A program made the translations under genes and the position numbers. A DNA stretch of 64,000 bases from the NCBI RefSeq assembly GCF_016862915.1, contig NZ_BONW01000002.1, positions 186,001-250,000 on the forward strand, written 5' to 3'. Below are positions 52,080 through 59,052 of the stretch, in pieces; position 1 is the first letter of the stretch, and every line of letters starts with the position of its first letter. The notes below the pieces were generated by a model that made no database searches, was not told the origin of the DNA, and worked only from the letters and a program-made list of their open reading frames with translations. The DNA is from Plantactinospora endophytica. Its GTDB lineage: Bacteria > Actinomycetota > Actinomycetes > Mycobacteriales > Micromonosporaceae.

Positions 52080-52373
52080 ATGTTGGCGACGAGTGAGAGT
52101 CAGGAGGTGGCCCCGATGGGGACGACCTATGTCACCCAGCGACCGTGGGCGCTACCTGCTGCCCTCGCTCCGGTGTCAGAGGTCGGCTGCATGCTGATCA
52201 CTGATTCCCCACGGCGTTCGCAGGTGCACCAGGTTCTGACCCAGGCCGAGCTGGTTCAGGCCCACGCGTCCGCGGAACTCCGGGGGACCAATGGATTCAC
52301 GGGCAATGGCATCCCTGTCGGCGTCAAGCGGATGGATGTCAGCGGGGTTCCACCTCGAGGGAGACCGGTCTAA
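52080..52373 (+). CDS. Leader ORF upstream of whiB7 (97 aa) or hypothetical gene
   Basis: The ORF begins at ATG 52080 after GAGGGGTGAGAG and ends 23 bases before the terminator-like hairpin of the whiB7 leader. It has no family resemblance (MLATSESQEVAPMGTTYVTQ at the start). Upstream ORFs whose translation controls termination are established for actinobacterial whiB7 genes, and its position fits that role. It is longer than most uORFs; internal ATGs at 52116 and 52191 may be the true starts. Confidence 0.5.
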   Translation: MLATSESQEVAPMGTTYVTQRPWALPAALAPVSEVGCMLITDSPRRSQVHQVLTQAELVQAHASAELRGTNGFTGNGIPVGVKRMDVSGVPPRGRPV

Positions 52374-52396
52374 CACAGACCAGCCGGCTCACCTCG

Positions 52397-52431
52397 AGGC
52401 CGCGGACCCCGTACACCGGGATCCGCGGCCT
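52397..52431 (+). terminator. Attenuator hairpin in the whiB7 leader
   Basis: AGGCCGCGGA (52397-52406) pairs with TCCGCGGCCT (52422-52431), plus three more G-C pairs across a bulged A, followed by TAGTCATTT. It lies between the leader ORF and whiB7, so it should end transcription unless ribosomes stall upstream. Confidence 0.65.
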
Positions 52432-52507
52432 TAGTCATTTCCGCACTGCCGCACGTAAGTCGGAACAGCGATCTACGAGATCGAAACGAGAGAGAGGTGA
52501 CCGGGCG

Positions 52508-52873
52508 ATGAGTCTGGCGTTGGCCCCCCTCGACGCGAACGTCGAGCTGGAGGCGAACCTGCCCTGCCGGAAGTTCGACCCCGACCTGTGGTTCGCCGAC
52601 TCGCCTGCCGAGCTGGAGCTGGCCAAGTCGCTCTGCGGGGACTGCCCGCTGCGCGTCGAGTGCCTCGCCGGTGCGGTGGAGCGGGAGGAGCCGTGGGGCG
52701 TCTGGGGCGGCGAGATCTTCGAGCGTGGCGCGGTGGTTCCGCGCAAGCGGCCCCGTGGCCGTCCGCGCAAGGAGGACGTCGCCCGGGACGCGGCGCTGCG
52801 GGTCGAGGCCCAGGCGCGGCTGGCGGCCAGTGGTCTGGCCGAGTCGCGCAGCGCGGTCCGGTTGGCGGCCTGA
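52508..52873 (+). CDS. whiB7: WhiB7-type iron-sulphur transcription factor
   Basis: 121 residues. Four Cys ligate a [4Fe-4S] cluster (Cys20, Cys43, Cys46, Cys52 in LPCRKF and SLCGDCPLRVEC). The turn GVWGGEIF follows, then a basic AT-hook RGRPRKED, the feature that separates WhiB7 from other WhiB proteins. WhiB7 binds SigA and turns on intrinsic antibiotic-resistance genes when translation is disturbed. ATG 52508 follows GAGAGAGGTGA. Position next to uvrD2 and the ABC1 kinase equals Rv3197A. Confidence 0.95.
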   Translation: MSLALAPLDANVELEANLPCRKFDPDLWFADSPAELELAKSLCGDCPLRVECLAGAVEREEPWGVWGGEIFERGAVVPRKRPRGRPRKEDVARDAALRVEAQARLAASGLAESRSAVRLAA

Positions 52874-52982
52874 CATGAACCCGATCCGTACGAACGCCGG
52901 TCTGGTATCGGCGCCGAACACCGCGATGGCCGCGGTGTGGAAGACCCTCAATGCCATGCCCATCCGAGACGGAGCCACCAAG

Positions 52983-53132
52983 ATGCATCTCATCCACGAA
53001 GCGTTGTCACGGGCTCGAATGCGCCTGCCTCAGGCCGGTCGCAGCACCACGAGCACTGAGGCAACCCGATCCGCCCGCACGATCGCGGTGGAGGCCCGTC
53101 GTCGGGCCGCCCGCGAACTGGGCAGCATGTGA
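52983..53132 (+). CDS. Small basic helical protein after whiB7 (49 aa)
   Basis: Starting at ATG 52983 with GGAG eight bases upstream, it encodes MHLIHEALSRARMRLPQAGR and a C-terminal helix ARTIAVEARRRAARELGSM. The composition is Arg/Ala-rich. A longer frame from 52875 has no ribosome site. It ends just before a large terminator. It may be co-transcribed with whiB7. Function unknown. Confidence 0.6.
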   Translation: MHLIHEALSRARMRLPQAGRSTTSTEATRSARTIAVEARRRAARELGSM

Positions 53133-53180
53133 ACCCTTCGGCTGACGCCGTCGGGACGTAACCGAATCTGATCCGGAACA

Positions 53181-53228
53181 GCCGGGCCGGTCGCGGTGGG
53201 GGAGGAACCCCGCCCCGACCGGCCCGGC
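53181..53228. terminator. Large terminator between the whiB7 operon and the ABC1-kinase gene
   Basis: 13-bp perfect outer stem (GCCGGGCCGGTCG with its complement), and an inner stem of G and C runs around GAGGAA. It separates convergent genes. Confidence 0.8.
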
Positions 53229-53252
53229 GTCGTCTCTGGCTGGTCGACCCGG

Positions 53253-54644
53253 TCAGGCCACCGGGGCGAAACCGGGCAACCAGCGCTCCACGATGCCCCG
53301 GTACGGCGCCTTCGCCTCAAGCTGGCAGAGCACACCGATCGAGCCCAGCGTCACCCGGTGGATCAGCAGGTACGACGGCGGCAGGTTGAGCTGCCGGGAC
53401 AACTGGTACGCCGGGGAGCGCGGGTTGGCGAGCCGGCCCGCCTCGACCCGCAGCCAGGCCCGGGTGAACCGGAACTCCTCCACCGAGAGCGGTTGCAGGA
53501 TCGGCATCAGGAAGTCGAGTACCGCCTGCGCGTCGATCGGCGAGTCGGCCCGGATGAAGCCCTCCTCGCGCAGCCCGGCGACCACGGCGTCGGCGTCGCC
53601 GGCCAGGGCCAGCCGGACCAGTCGACCGATCGGCTCCGGGTGCCCACCAGGAAGTCGGGCCACCGCACCGAAGTCGATGACGCCCAGCCGCCCGTCCGGC
53701 AGCAGCCGGAAGTTGCCGGGGTGCGGGTCGGCGTGCAGCAGCCCGGCGCGCATCGGCGCGGAGAAGTGCAGGGTGGCCATCAGCCGGCCGGCCTGGTCGC
53801 GCTCGCTCTCCGAGCCGGAGTCGATGATCGCCGACAGCGGGGTGCCCTCGACCCAGTCGGTGACCAGCACCCGGGGCGCCGCCGCGACCACACCGGGTAC
53901 GAAGATCTCCGGGTCGTCGGCGTACGCGGCGGCGAAGATCCGCTGCGACTCCGCCTCCAGTTCGTAGTCCAGCTCCTCGCTGATCCGTTCGCGCAACTCG
54001 CTGAGCAGCGGTTTGATGTCCAGGCCGGGCTGGATCGCCCGGAACATGGTGCCGAGCCGGGAGAGCTGCTTCAGGTCGGAGAGCAGCGCCGGTCCGGCGC
54101 CCGGGTACTGCACCTTGACCGCCACCGGGCGGCCGGCCGGAGTCGCCGTACCGGCCTTGGCCACCGCCTTCGTGCCGCGCCGCCGGCCGGACGGGGTGGT
54201 CTCGGGCTCGACCTTCCAGATCGCCCGGTGCACCTGTCCGATACTGGCGGCGGCGGCCGGCTTGTCGTCGAACTCCACGAACAGCGACCGCCAGTCCGGC
54301 CCGAGCTGCTCGGCGAGCACCTTGTGCACGCTGGCCGCCGGCAGTGGCGGAGCGGCCTCCTGAAGCTTGGTCAACGCCTGCCGGTACGGCGCGGCGATCT
54401 CCTCGGGCAGCGCCGCCTCGAACACCGACAGCGCCTGCCCGAACTTCATCGCACCGCCCTTGAGCTGGCCCAGCACGCTGAAGAGCTGCTCGGCGGTGCG
54501 CTGCTGGATCTCGTTCGAGATCACCTCGGAGGCGAGGCCGGTCACCCGCTTGCCGACGCCGAGGACGGTCCGGCCAGCGAAGCCGAGCGGCAGAGCGGCG
54601 AGCTTGGCGGTCCGGGAGACGGCCCGGCGCGGGATGTCGGTCAC
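53253..54644 (-). CDS. ABC1/UbiB-family atypical kinase (AarF-like, Rv3197 counterpart)
   Basis: 463 residues. The family hallmark KFGQALSVFEAALPEE (KxGQ motif), the Ala-rich loop AAAASIGQVHRA, VAVKVQYPG (the ATP-binding Lys), LHADPHPGNFRLL and GVIDFGAVARL are all present, so it is probably an active ATPase/kinase. About 28 basic, Pro/Thr-rich residues (about 145-172) are inserted between the Ala-rich loop and VAVK, where relatives have about six. In mycobacteria the protein beside WhiB7 is linked to macrolide resistance and lipid-related functions. It is convergent with whiB7. Confidence 0.92.
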   Translation of the reverse strand: MTDIPRRAVSRTAKLAALPLGFAGRTVLGVGKRVTGLASEVISNEIQQRTAEQLFSVLGQLKGGAMKFGQALSVFEAALPEEIAAPYRQALTKLQEAAPPLPAASVHKVLAEQLGPDWRSLFVEFDDKPAAAASIGQVHRAIWKVEPETTPSGRRRGTKAVAKAGTATPAGRPVAVKVQYPGAGPALLSDLKQLSRLGTMFRAIQPGLDIKPLLSELRERISEELDYELEAESQRIFAAAYADDPEIFVPGVVAAAPRVLVTDWVEGTPLSAIIDSGSESERDQAGRLMATLHFSAPMRAGLLHADPHPGNFRLLPDGRLGVIDFGAVARLPGGHPEPIGRLVRLALAGDADAVVAGLREEGFIRADSPIDAQAVLDFLMPILQPLSVEEFRFTRAWLRVEAGRLANPRSPAYQLSRQLNLPPSYLLIHRVTLGSIGVLCQLEAKAPYRGIVERWLPGFAPVA

Positions 54645-55373
54645 CAGATCATTGTTACCGACTCGACGAGATCCGGTCCGCCGTCAGCGGGTGGCTCAGG
54701 CCACGTCCCCGGCCCGGCTGACCCGGCCACCCCCGAATCGGCGCGGCGGAAACGACCCGACCGTGCCGCCCCGTACCCCATCGGGCGCCGAATCCACCGG
54801 ACACCGTTCGCCCTGCCGAGGCCGGTTACCGCACTTTCCGGCCGCACCTGACCGGTTTCTGGGCTGCGGGTGCCCGACTCGGAGCCTGTCGAGCTGCCCC
54901 GCATGTGCTCCCGGGCCCGGATGCTGGAAACCTCGGCCCCGGGACCCGCCGGGGAGCCAGATGCGCGCCGGCCGCACGCCACCATCGCCTGGCCAGGACG
55001 CGAGTGCCTGGCCGCATGACACGAGAGACGTGACCTGGACACCAGAGGCGTTACCGAGGGGTCGTAACGCCTCTGGTGTCCAGGTCACCGATCCGGGCGC
55101 GGGCTGGGCCGGGTGGGGACGGGGCACGTCCGGGAGCGGACGGGATTGCGCCCGGCGGCCGGCGGGTTTCCGCCCGGCGCGGTCGCAAGGCCAGCCGTGA
55201 CCGGGCTGGCTATGCAGCGGCGGGGGACCAGCTGTGGCCGGGCTGGCTATGCAGCGGCGGGGGACCAGCTGTGGCCGGGCTGGCTACGCGCCGGCCGGGG
55301 ACCAGCCGCGGCCGGGCCGGCTACGCGCCGGCCGGGGTCAGCTGTGACCGGGCCGGCTACGCACCGGCCGGGG
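54645..55373. other. Intergenic region, 729 bp, rich in repeats
   Basis: The left half (54645-55029) shows no credible gene. The right half contains the perfect 25-bp inverted repeat and the 37-bp minisatellite. Frames here are open mainly because of the GC content. The region carries the ABC1-kinase promoter (a TAACAAT box about seven bases before its GTG suggests a leaderless start). Confidence 0.6.
55030..55088. repeat. Perfect 25-bp inverted repeat with 9-base loop
   Basis: Arms 55030-55054 and 55064-55088 are exact complements (outer bases GTGACCTGGACACC). It is the longest perfect hairpin in the window. It lies about 290 bases downstream of the ThiF-like gene and has no T-run on either side. 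It may be a transcription barrier, a dispersed genomic repeat, or a relic of a small mobile element. Confidence 0.85.
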
Positions 55374-55383
55374 TCAGCCGACG
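55201..55383. repeat. Five copies of a 36-37-bp minisatellite that includes the ThiF-like stop codon
   Basis: Units start at 55201, 55238, 55275, 55312 and 55348. Copies 1 and 2 are identical over 37 bases; later ones diverge. The core is CCGGGCTGGCTATGCAGCGG. The TGA of the minus-strand ThiF-like gene (55374-55376) lies inside the last unit and the array extends downstream of that gene. Confidence 0.88.
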
Positions 55384-56498
55384 GAGCCGGGGTCGGGGGA
55401 GTCGGTGGCGGCTTCCGAGGGATCCGGGGTGCGGCGGGGCGGGGTACCGCGCCGTCGTGAGGTGCAGTCGCAGGCCGGATGCGGCGGCCAGGTGCGGCGG
55501 CGCAGCCGACCGGCGCCGGTCACCTCGACGGCACCGCCGACGGTGTCCGGGGTACCGCCGTCGAGGAAGGCGAGCACCTCGCTCACGGCGTAGCCGACCG
55601 CCGCCACGAGGGTCGAGGTGAGGCAGGGTTCCTGCCCGCCTCCGGCGGCCAACTGGGCGGCCAGGCCGGGCCAGCCGGGGTCACGGTCCCGCCGGTGCAG
55701 GTCGAGACAGTTGAGGCAGGGCGAGCCGGTGGCCCGGACGAACGGGCCGACGACCGGTACGCCGTCGCGCAGGGTGAGCAGCAGATGCGCCTGCCGGTGC
55801 TGGGCGTAGCCGGCGGCGAGCAGCCCGGCGGGGCGGTCCGCGCCGACCTGCACCACCAGGTCGGCGCGACCGCGCCGGACGGGCCGGGTGTCGGTGCCGG
55901 GAGCGGACCGGGCGATCGCGTCCACGACGGCGGCGGCGCTCTGCCGGCGTACGTCGGTGGCCAGCAGGTTGCCGCCGATGGTGTCCGGCGGTCCGACCCG
56001 GCCCCGCAGGTCGGGGTGCACCTGTCCGACGCCGGCCTGGGCCAGGGTCACCGCCACCGGGGCGGCGAGCCGGCCCTGACCGGTCACCACGACCCGGGCG
56101 GCGGCCCGGCGCCGGAGGAGTTGGGCGGGGGTGCCCGGTGAGTCCCGGCCGTGCAGGGCGAGCGCGGCGGCCTCGGCGGAGAGTCGCTGCCGGGCCGGCT
56201 CGGGCAGGTCGGTGGGGAGCAGGGTGTGCGCGGCCACCACCAGCCCGGCGGCCCGCAGGGTGTCGATCAGGGTACGGGCGTCGTCGCGGGCCACGTCGAT
56301 GGTGGCCGCATGGTCGAGGACGGCCCGCTCGCTGCGGCTGCCGTCGAGCAGGTCGAGCAGCCGGGCGGCGGCCGGATTGGCCACTTCGAGCAGGACCGCG
56401 CGACGCGGATCGAGGCCGAGTTGCAGGGTGTGCCGGTCACGCCAGAGTCGGGCGAGGCCGGGGATCAGGGTGGGGCGGGGCAGCACGGTTCGGGTCAT
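55374..56498 (-). CDS. ThiF/E1-like protein with degenerate nucleotide site
   Basis: 374 residues. A central Rossmann-like region (ARVVVTGQGRLAAPVAVTLAQAGVGQV) and a later CLNCLDLHRRDRDP resemble ThiF/MoeB/cyclodehydratase-leader-binding proteins, but the E1 glycine-rich loop and the usual SNLxRQ stretch are not clear, so adenylation activity is doubtful. A second Cys pair occurs late (HPACDC). The N-terminal 90 residues resemble the leader-binding part of TOMM-type E1-like proteins. It takes the place of Rv3196. Three DnaA-box-like sites lie 43-104 bases upstream of the ATG. Confidence 0.75.
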   Translation of the reverse strand: MTRTVLPRPTLIPGLARLWRDRHTLQLGLDPRRAVLLEVANPAAARLLDLLDGSRSERAVLDHAATIDVARDDARTLIDTLRAAGLVVAAHTLLPTDLPEPARQRLSAEAAALALHGRDSPGTPAQLLRRRAAARVVVTGQGRLAAPVAVTLAQAGVGQVHPDLRGRVGPPDTIGGNLLATDVRRQSAAAVVDAIARSAPGTDTRPVRRGRADLVVQVGADRPAGLLAAGYAQHRQAHLLLTLRDGVPVVGPFVRATGSPCLNCLDLHRRDRDPGWPGLAAQLAAGGGQEPCLTSTLVAAVGYAVSEVLAFLDGGTPDTVGGAVEVTGAGRLRRRTWPPHPACDCTSRRRGTPPRRTPDPSEAATDSPDPGSVG

Positions 56499-56540
56499 GG
56501 GGCAACACGCTGTCACCGCTCGGCTGCGGGTCGACGGTCG

Positions 56541-56602
56541 TTGTCCACAGCGTCGGGGCGCTGTGCACTGCTCTATCCACAGGATCTGGGGTGTTATCCA
56601 CA
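56541..56602. promoter_or_regulatory. Cluster of three DnaA-box-like sites
   Basis: TTGTCCACA (56541-56549), CTATCCACA (56573-56581) and the consensus TTATCCACA (56594-56602), all in the same orientation. They lie upstream of the ThiF-like gene. No dnaA, dnaN or other origin gene is near, so this is not oriC. Confidence 0.7.
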
Positions 56603-56666
56603 ACCCCTGGGTAACTTCTGTCGCCGCGCGGACATCACGCCGGGTGTCCGCAGCGCGACAGTGAAA

Positions 56667-56701
56667 GCGGGAAGGGGTGGCGCTCGGCCACCCCTTCCCG
56701 C
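56667..56701. terminator. Terminator after the DUF5679 gene
   Basis: Perfect 15-bp stem (GCGGGAAGGGGTGGC) with loop GCTCG, 22 bases beyond the stop of the minus-strand DUF5679 gene. Confidence 0.85.
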
Positions 56702-56723
56702 AGTTCCGCGTGCCCCTCGATGA

Positions 56724-56891
56724 TCAGACCTTGGCCTTGCCGAGGATCCGGTTGACGGTCGTACCGCAGACCGGGCACTTGCCCTTGGCCATGTTCATGC
56801 CCGTCTTGGAAACCTCGACGTTGCCCTCGAAGTCACGCTTTTCCTTGCACTTGACGCAGTACCCGTTGTAGGTCTGGGCCTTCTCGGCCAC
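56724..56891 (-). CDS. DUF5679-type small zinc-ribbon protein
   Basis: 55 residues starting VAEKAQTYNGYCVKCKEKRD and ending in CPVCGTTVNRILGKAKV. Two CxxC knuckles (CVKC, CPVC) define a zinc ribbon. GAGGAGG precedes the GTG. Codon use and the strong ribosome site suggest high expression. The function of the family is unknown; the conserved basic residues suggest nucleic-acid binding. Confidence 0.85.
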   Translation of the reverse strand: MAEKAQTYNGYCVKCKEKRDFEGNVEVSKTGMNMAKGKCPVCGTTVNRILGKAKV

Positions 56892-57430
56892 GGTGCCCTC
56901 CTCGTTTCTTCCACCGGACTCTCACGAGCCCGACGTGCGCCCGGCGGCGGGCGGCCAGTTAGGCGCCAGCGCTGGGATTTCTCCGCGGTCACCGCTGTGA
57001 CCGCCGGTCCGCGGACCCTACCCAGATCTGGGCAGTTCCATGTCAGCGATCTGTCGACACTGTGAGGAAGCCGACGCCCAGAGTGTGCATGCCGGAATAG
57101 GTCGGATAAGTCAGTTTCGCAGGGACACGCCGGATGAACCGCGTCAGATCGCTGATCTGGGGGTGCCTGGCGGGCTCGACGGATGATCGTTTACCGTTGC
57201 CTGCGGCGCACCCCGCCGTACGCCGGCCGTACACCCGGTGGCTGCCGATCATGCCGGGCGCAAGCCGGATCATGGGTTCGTAGACGATCACCGCAATGAA
57301 TTTTTTCCGGACGGGTCACCGCTAACTGGTATTTTTCCGGCGGCTATCTGTGGACTGACTCTTGCGGTGACCTGGTCAGTACGCATTAGTTTTCCATCGT
57401 GAACGAAACCCGGGGCTGCGCGGGCCGCTA
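56892..57430. other. Divergent intergenic region, 539 bp
   Basis: It separates the DUF5679 gene (minus) from the YgjP-like gene (plus). It is unusually AT-rich near 57290-57400, with two copies of TTTTTCCGG and other T-runs. An 82-codon minus-strand frame (57043-57291) has no ribosome site or family match and is not called. Promoters for both flanking genes must lie here. Confidence 0.5.
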
Positions 57431-57961
57431 ATGGCGGGGTTGCGAAAGCCGGTCGTGGAGGTACGGCGCAGTCAGCGCCGGCGCCGGACGGTGTCCGCCT
57501 ACCGGGACGGCGAGCGGGTCGTGGTGCTCATCCCCGACCAGTTCTCCCGCGCCGAGGAGAGCGAGTGGGTCGACCGGATGCTCGCCCGGCTCGCGGCCCG
57601 GGAGGAGCGGCTCGAACGCTCCGACGAGGAACTGCTGATCCGGTCCCGACGCCTGATCGACCGCTATCTGAGCGAGCACGGCAGGGTGGCCGTGCCGGCC
57701 AGCGTCCGGTGGGTGACGAACCAGAACGGCCGTTGGGGCTCCTGCACCCCGGCCGACCGGACCATCCGCATCTCGCACCGAATCCAGGAGATGCCGGAAT
57801 GGGTGATCGACTACGTGCTGCTGCACGAGTTGACCCATCTCGTCGTGCCCAGTCACAACGCCCGGTTCTGGGCGCTCGTCGGGCGCTACCCGAAGACCGA
57901 ACGGGCCCGGGGCTACCTGGAGGGCGTCGCGGCGACCGCCGGAATCGTCCTGCCCGACTGA
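57431..57961 (+). CDS. YgjP-like (DUF45) M48-type zinc metallopeptidase
   Basis: 176 residues. The zinc site is LLHELTHLVVPSHNARFW, with HELTH and the third ligand His downstream; RWGSC before it is the family signature (NQNGRWGSCTPADRTIRISHRI). Cytoplasmic, no membrane helix. Relatives are annotated M48 family or YgjP and have no settled substrate. The ATG is preceded by a poor ribosome site. The stop TGA is the start of an 18-bp repeat array. Confidence 0.9.
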   Translation: MAGLRKPVVEVRRSQRRRRTVSAYRDGERVVVLIPDQFSRAEESEWVDRMLARLAAREERLERSDEELLIRSRRLIDRYLSEHGRVAVPASVRWVTNQNGRWGSCTPADRTIRISHRIQEMPEWVIDYVLLHELTHLVVPSHNARFWALVGRYPKTERARGYLEGVAATAGIVLPD

Positions 57962-58066
57962 GCCGTCCCGCCGGCCTGAGCCGTTCTGCCGGCCTGAGCC
58001 GTTCTGCCGGACTGAGCCGTCCTGCCGGACTGAGCCGTCCCGCCGGACTGAGCGGGTCTGCTGGAT
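57959..58066. repeat. Six copies of an 18-bp unit starting at the YgjP-like stop codon
   Basis: Units begin at 57959, 57977, 57995, 58013, 58031 and 58049; the core is TGAGCCGTTCTGCCGGAC. The first TGA is the gene's stop. Degenerate GC-rich relatives of the unit continue to about 58160. Confidence 0.88.
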
Positions 58067-58184
58067 TCGGCGGGGGCCGTCGGACTGGGCGGGATCGGCC
58101 GGGCTGACGGGAGTCTGCCGCCGGACCGGGCGGGGGCTGCTGGACTGACCGGGGCGGCCTCGCCGCGCGTACCCGGGCGGTCGG

Positions 58185-58190
58185 TAAGGT
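58185..58190 (+). promoter_or_regulatory. -10 box of the 58197 gene (leaderless)
   Basis: TAAGGT then six bases then GTG at 58197. Confidence 0.5.
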
Positions 58191-58196
58191 CGGCGG

Positions 58197-58796
58197 GTGA
58201 CCCGCCGTGTGATCGTGGTGATGCTCGGGCCCGTCGGCTGGGCGCCGCCGGGGACGGACCCGGCCCGCTGGCGGTCCGCACTGGCCGAGGACGTCGTCGA
58301 CCTGGTCGCCACGCTAGCCGAGGTGGAACCGGCGATCGCCGCGACGGCGGCCGACCGCCCGCTGGCCGAGGCGGTCGCCTGGCCGGGTATGCCGGTGTAC
58401 GACCTGCCGGCCCGCCGGGTCGGCGCCGCGCTGGACGCCGCGACCAGGGACGGGTACGACCAGGCGGCGGTGCTGGTCGCCGACGCGCCCGACGTACCCG
58501 GGCTGATCCTCGGCAAGCTGCTCCGCCCGCTGACCAGCCGGCCCGTCGCGGTCGCCGCCGCGACCAACCCCGGACCCGGGCTGCTCGGGCTGGCCACCCG
58601 GCTACCCGCGCCGGACTGGCTGCCGGAACTGGACCTGGACACCGCCGACGTCGACCTGGTACGCGCCGCCGCGCCGCGCCCGGCCGAGGTGGCGGTCGCC
58701 CCGGGCTGGCGTCGGCTGCGCGGGCCGGCCGACCTCGCGACCCTCGACCCGGCCGTCGAGGGCTGGGACACCACCCGGGTACTGCTCGGCGGCTGA
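58197..58796 (+). CDS. Hypothetical protein, weakly similar to DUF2064/MobA-like nucleotidyltransferases
   Basis: 199 residues. The middle reads YDQAAVLVADAPDVPGLILGKLLRPL, like the ADxPxL metal-binding strand of GT-A/MobA-type folds, and the start VIVVMLGPVG could be the first strand. The Lys/Arg residues needed for nucleotide binding are not evident, so activity is uncertain. It starts from a TAAGGT box at leaderless spacing. Confidence 0.6.
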   Translation: MTRRVIVVMLGPVGWAPPGTDPARWRSALAEDVVDLVATLAEVEPAIAATAADRPLAEAVAWPGMPVYDLPARRVGAALDAATRDGYDQAAVLVADAPDVPGLILGKLLRPLTSRPVAVAAATNPGPGLLGLATRLPAPDWLPELDLDTADVDLVRAAAPRPAEVAVAPGWRRLRGPADLATLDPAVEGWDTTRVLLGG

Positions 58797-59052
58797 CCGG
58801 TCGCCACGGGCCGCGCCCTGTCCTTGCCGGATCCTGCACGGCCTCCAGCCTGGCCGTACCCGGGCCGCTCCCCGGTTCCGGCCGGAGCCTGGACGTTCCT
58901 CAGCCTGGTCGGAGCCCGCCGCTCTCCGGATCGCCGAAGCGTGGACGTGCTTCAGCCCCGTCGGAGCCTGGGCGCTGTCCAGCCCGGCCGGAGGCTGTCG
59001 GGCGTGATCCTGGTCCGGGGCCGGGCCGCCGCTCGCGGCCCGGTGCGGCCGG
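58797..59052. other. Intergenic region with degenerate repeats
   Basis: A 256-base gap between convergent genes. Segments at 58887-58916 and 58939-58968 are about 80 percent identical (GACGTTCCTCAGCC and GACGTGCTTCAGCC cores), and a third weaker copy follows. No gene is supported. Confidence 0.5.

Noticed and set aside
56541-56602. Chromosomal replication origin
   Set aside because: Only three box-like sites, no dnaA, dnaN, gyrB or recF nearby, and no long AT-rich unwinding region.
57043-57291. 82-codon minus-strand ORF in the DUF5679 to YgjP gap
   Set aside because: No ribosome site, no family resemblance, and it lies in a promoter-rich AT-containing gap.
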